Shown piece after piece: positions 60,191 through 64,000 of a DNA stretch of 64,000 nt. Below the pieces are notes generated by a model. That model was not told the origin of the DNA. It worked only from the letters and a program-made list of their open reading frames with translations, and ran no database searches. The translations under genes and the position numbers were made by a program. Each line of letters opens with the position of its first letter. Position 1 is the stretch's first letter. This DNA is from Paulownia fortunei. Taxonomy: Eukaryota > Streptophyta > Magnoliopsida > Lamiales > Paulowniaceae. The stretch lies in contig CM033120.1 in the NCBI GenBank assembly GCA_019321725.1, positions 1,426,001 through 1,490,000 of the forward strand, written 5' to 3'.

Positions 60191-62746
60191 ATGGCTGAGC
60201 CTGTGTGTGAGTTTTGTGGGGTGGTGAGGGCAGTGGTGTACTGCAAATCGGATGCAGCTTCGCTGTGCTTGCAGTGTGATGGCTGTGTGCACTCTGCCAA
60301 CGCCTTGTCTCGCAGGCATCTTCGCTCGCTTATCTGCGACAAGTGCATCTCACAGGCGGCGGTTGTTCGTTGCCTGGACGACAAGCTGTCCCTCTGCCAG
60401 GCCTGTGACAGCGGCTGCTTTGGGCCGGAGCACCGCCGTGTCAAGTTGAGCTTCTACACTGGATGCCCTTCCCCTGCTGAGTTCGCTAAAATCTGGTCTT
60501 TGGTTCTTGATTTCAGTAGTTCTCAGCAGGAGTTGGTGACGGTTGGTGGGAATGAAGCAGGAGGGGGGTCATCATCAGGTGGAGTGGTGGCAAACAGGCT
60601 GAATGAGATTGCGTCGTGTGTGAAGTTCGGGCCGTGGGCTATTCCACCTCCGCCGCCTCCTCAGCTTCCGTTGTCCTTCGGTAGGGATCAGAGATTGACA
60701 TCATTTAGCAGAGATCACATGCCTTTCTTATCTAAAGGATCCACCCTGCAAAAGGTGATCATAATCCTTCTCTTTTTTAACTTGGTTCATAACTCTGATA
60801 TATATTATCATCTGTGGGTTCTTGTTCATCCTTCTCAGTTCAGTATATGGCAGCAGAAATGTATTTTAATTTCATGGACACGAATTTTCGACTATAATCG
60901 TGTATAATTTATTTTGGCCTAATGCTTGATTGCTATGTTTGAGCTACTAATTTTGTGCTTAATCTGATTCGACTCCCCATGGAGTGTATCCCAGGGTTGT
61001 GCTGACAGTGTCAAGGATCTTGGGATTCATGAAAGTGAGGATCTATGTGACAGTGTTGACATGGATGGCATGGCCTTGAACTTTGAGAGTGGTTATGAAA
61101 TGTTTGGGAATCTGCAAAATCAACCAAGATATCACAGCGACGATGGAGGAGTGTGTGGACTATTGATGGAGAAAAATTTGTCGGTGACTGAATCTAATAG
61201 CACTCACATTGAAAGTGCTTTGGAGGTTCTCCTTTAACCTAGAACTCTCTTCAATATACATGTATGCCATCCTGAATGGTTAAGTGTTTCGTTTGAAAAC
61301 ATTTGGAATCCAAGAAAAAAGTGTTTCTCTTAGTATTTTGGGTATTTTTTGTTGATCCCTTTTCATCTGTACATTTACTCTCTTTCCATTCGAATATCAG
61401 CATCATATGTATTTGCCCCCCTTTCCACATTGCATTATCATGATGTTTCTGTGACATATGGAGTGATCTTTGATATATTCTGATCATGGAAGAGTAGAAT
61501 GTGTCATTTCAACCACGTATATGTGATTTCAGACTTTTGTTGATGCTACAAGATTATGTATCTTTATGTTTAGGCATCCTCATCAGTACAACAAGATTGC
61601 ATGGCTTTTCAACCTTCCCAGGTGGCCGGATCAACTAATTTGATGCAGGCCATGAGTGCCAGTGCTAACTGCATGCTTATGAACCCGAATATTGGCCTGG
61701 GATTTGCAAGTGGACAAGTCCCTTCAAGCTTATCACTAGCACTATCTAACATCACCGGAGAAAGTAGTGCAGCTGAATATCAAGATTGTGGATTGTCACC
61801 ATTATTTCTGACAGGGGATTCACCGTGGGACTCAAATTTCGAATCTAGTTGCCCACAGGCAAGGGATAAAGCCAAGATGAGATACAATGAAAAGAAGAAG
61901 ACGAGAACGTATGTGATCTACTTTTTGTTTGTCACATCATTCCTTTCCATTTTTAAAATCAAATGCTGCATTGGTGACTTTGCTTGTGAAATATCTACTT
62001 GAACGATCTCCATTTGCCAGTTATCATTCCCCTGGATCACACGCATAATCTGCATAATTACCATTTTAAGGTTCAGAAAAGAATATGTTAAACTTTACAT
62101 GTTTTTGGTTGGTTTTAGTAATGTTTGTAGCAACTCAAATGCTAAATTGTATTTCCTCTTTCTACATTTTTACTAGTTTTAGTCCTTTTTACTTCAGCTT
62201 GCTTTGTTAAGGGTATCTGCAATCAGTTTCTGTGCATTCTGCTCATCGTAGTCGTTTTTACAGACTATCTTGATCTATCAACGTAGATAGTATTTTCCAA
62301 ACTGTAAAGTTCTATTTACCTAAATGAAATGCCACCGTTAATAGTATTTCATGTATGATCACATTATTGTCATCGATACTTGGAACTTATGAAGATCAGT
62401 TCATAAGTCATTGTGTAAGTTTTGGGCCAAGGGAAAATGACAAAAATAATTTGATTTGAGAAACTTGCAGTTCTGTTGAGGTGAAAGCATGATAAGGTAA
62501 AAAGTAGATTGTAAATCAGATCAAAATTATCATTTGTTGTGTAAAATCCGATGCATTGTGCTTAGTGAATATTGTGTCAACGGATGCAGCTCTCTGAAAC
62601 TACATGTTTGTAAATGTAGGTTTGGTAAACAAATACGATATGCTTCCCGTAAAGCCAGAGCTGATACAAGAAAACGTGTTAAAGGTAGATTTGTCAAGGC
62701 CGGTGAAGCTTTTGACTATGACCCTGATGGAACAAGGCATTTCTAA
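60191..62746 (+). CDS. CONSTANS-like B-box/CCT transcription factor (COL11/COL12-like)
   Basis: Four exons: 60191-60754, 60995-61225, 61574-61908, 62620-62746; all GT-AG, frame maintained, 418 aa. An in-frame TAA at 60179-60181 supports this start. B-box 1 is complete (Cys6, Cys9, Cys18, Asp21, Cys26, Cys29, His34, His43). B-box 2 keeps Cys49, Cys52, Cys61, Asp64, Cys69, Cys72 and His81 but has Phe77 where a zinc-binding His is usual. The CCT domain spans about 362-405 ([20 protein letters not shown]..., joined across the last intron) with its basic, nuclear-localising stretch. The central [18 protein letters not shown] block and the end sequence match Arabidopsis COL10-COL12 (BBX8-10) as remembered. 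The family acts in the nucleus in light and flowering-time control, with CCT contacting NF-Y-type complexes and DNA; specific role here is inferred. Confidence 0.95.
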
Positions 62747-64000
62747 GCTAAGTCACTGCATTTTTCCTTGTCTGTGGACATACAATTTCCTTGGTATAAA
62801 GGTATACATTTGTTCCTCTGCAGACATACTTAGATTTGTTAGATAGCTCTGAGTTCAAGGGATAAGTTTGAATGTAGGAAATCTGAACAAGGACACAGTA
62901 TAGTTATTTGATTTACTTATTCGTGGTGTTGCTTTAACTACCATCGATTATGATCTAGAGCTTGAGCTGGAATAGGCTTGATGGATAGCAAGAGCTAAAT
63001 CCAACAATATCAACAAAAGCAGCCTTGACACCCGTAATTGTTTTAACATTTTTTGCTCATGTCTTTATCTAGTACCTTTTGCTGGCAAAAGATTAAGTTT
63101 TTACAGTGTATAGTGAAGTTTCACATTGTGTTGTGCCCTTGCTGGACATGATCAAGTCTTCAACCGTTTGAGATACGTTTATAACATAACCATACTACGA
63201 TTTTTCACATATTTCATCCATCAAAAGGCAGATCTAAGGTATGCCAGGCCGTTGAAGTGGGCTGCTGGACCTGTGAAAGGAGCCTGTGTGATTTGAGGTT
63301 AGTTTGACATTGAAATCCTTGTTGACACCCTGAACTTAATTCCTAGCAAGTATTCGTTATGCCCACAAGAATCATTGCGTTTTACTTAGAATCCTAGTAC
63401 GCAACGTGTAGTACTTTTTTCATAAACCATTGATATTTCAAGATAATCTCCATCTTTGCTAATTTGATCTGTATTCTTGAAGGGCCTGGGGTGTCGGAAG
63501 ATGAAGTTTCATAAGGCTGTGTCCCAAGAGATCTTCTGTTCATGTTTCATGTGATGTCGTGCCTAAGATTCTCATCCTCCTCACCACTGCTCAAATTTCT
63601 TGCTGTTGAGAGCTCTTGTTTCTTGCAAGACAATTTGATCAAATGAACATCAGTACAGTAGCTAATGCTCTATTTCAATAATTTCTCAGCTTTCATGAGA
63701 TTGAGAACCATAGAACAATCGTTCGTTAACAATAGAATCTCTGTTTTCGTCTTTTGGAACATAACCACAAGGATACCTCAGCTTAAAGGGGTTCTTGCTT
63801 GTTTAAAGTTAAAGGATAATGTATAAGGCACATGAAAAAAATACGTTCACAGGATGGTTATATAGAAGCAGGAATTTTTAAAGCTTTAGCTTTTCTTTTC
63901 TTCTTCTTTTTTGTTCTCCATCTTTAGTGGGGAAAAGATTCTGCAAAGCTCTCAACATTCTGATTCTAAGGGTTGGTTCTCTTTTTCTGTTAAGTAACTT
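62747..64000. other. COL 3' flank, no further gene recognised
   Basis: The 3' UTR of the COL gene begins at 62747; its end cannot be set. Composition stays moderate, without a coding stretch or repeat termini to the window edge. Confidence 0.5.

Noticed and set aside
60172..60449. ORFs opposite to or out of frame with the B-box exon
   Set aside because: Shadows of the COL first exon; the GC-richer coding sequence keeps other frames open by chance.
1..64000. CRISPR arrays, bacterial operons, tRNA and rRNA genes
   Set aside because: The window is plant nuclear DNA; no regularly spaced identical repeats with unique spacers, no rRNA stretch and no convincing tRNA with A and B boxes were seen.

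Overview
The window is nuclear DNA from a flowering plant, most likely a eudicot. It is AT-rich and carries spliced genes with GT-AG introns whose exons read as plant protein families (TraB-domain protein, PEX22, a P/U-type cyclin, a CONSTANS-like B-box/CCT factor). The rest is typical plant repeat content: solo LTRs, a TRIM-like element, a Ty3-type gag relic, Stowaway-, Tourist-, hAT- and Mutator-type non-autonomous elements, and an endogenous pararetrovirus relic. The species cannot be named from the sequence alone.

Layout. 1-4871: AT-rich intergenic DNA with diverged direct repeats. 4872-7336: a solo LTR (minus orientation). 7414-8301: a short Pol II-type promoter (GA tract, telo-box, TATA) followed by three candidate box C/D snoRNAs, which I read as a snoRNA cluster. 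10344-18533 (minus): a nine-exon TraB-domain gene, about 384 aa, with a C-terminal membrane anchor and one GC-AG intron. 18582-19374: a 793-bp foldback element with a perfect 9-bp target duplication, lying 48 bp from the TraB start codon. 19384-23765: intergenic DNA with a 44-bp minisatellite and a G-run tract. 23766-41409 (minus): PEX22, eight exons, 269 aa, spread over 17.6 kb, with introns holding a Tourist MITE, a Stowaway MITE, a TRIM-like element and a 175-bp tandem duplication. 43149-43669: a hAT-type MITE with a perfect 8-bp target duplication. 46697-52524 (minus): a two-exon CYCU2-like cyclin, 220 aa, whose 5.2-kb intron contains an inverted duplication of a pararetrovirus-like fragment, each arm ending in a 35S-like promoter. 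54560-56400: a decayed Ty3/gypsy-type gag and LTR (minus). 56403-58544: a second copy of the solo LTR family seen at 4872-7336, in the opposite orientation. 60191-62746 (plus): a four-exon COL11/COL12-like B-box/CCT gene, 418 aa, with ACGT-core elements upstream. 62747-64000: 3' flank, no further gene recognised.

The protein genes have unrelated jobs (organelle outer-membrane/TraB, peroxisomal receptor recycling, cell-cycle/phosphate-type cyclin, light/flowering transcription factor); there is no operon-like logic. The most informative non-obvious features are the snoRNA cluster, whose guide stretches fit plant 25S and 18S rRNA from memory, the Mutator-like foldback abutting the TraB gene, and the intronic inverted pararetrovirus repeat. 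Exon boundaries were read by hand from splice signals and reading-frame continuity. Family assignments rest on remembered family sequences, not on a search.
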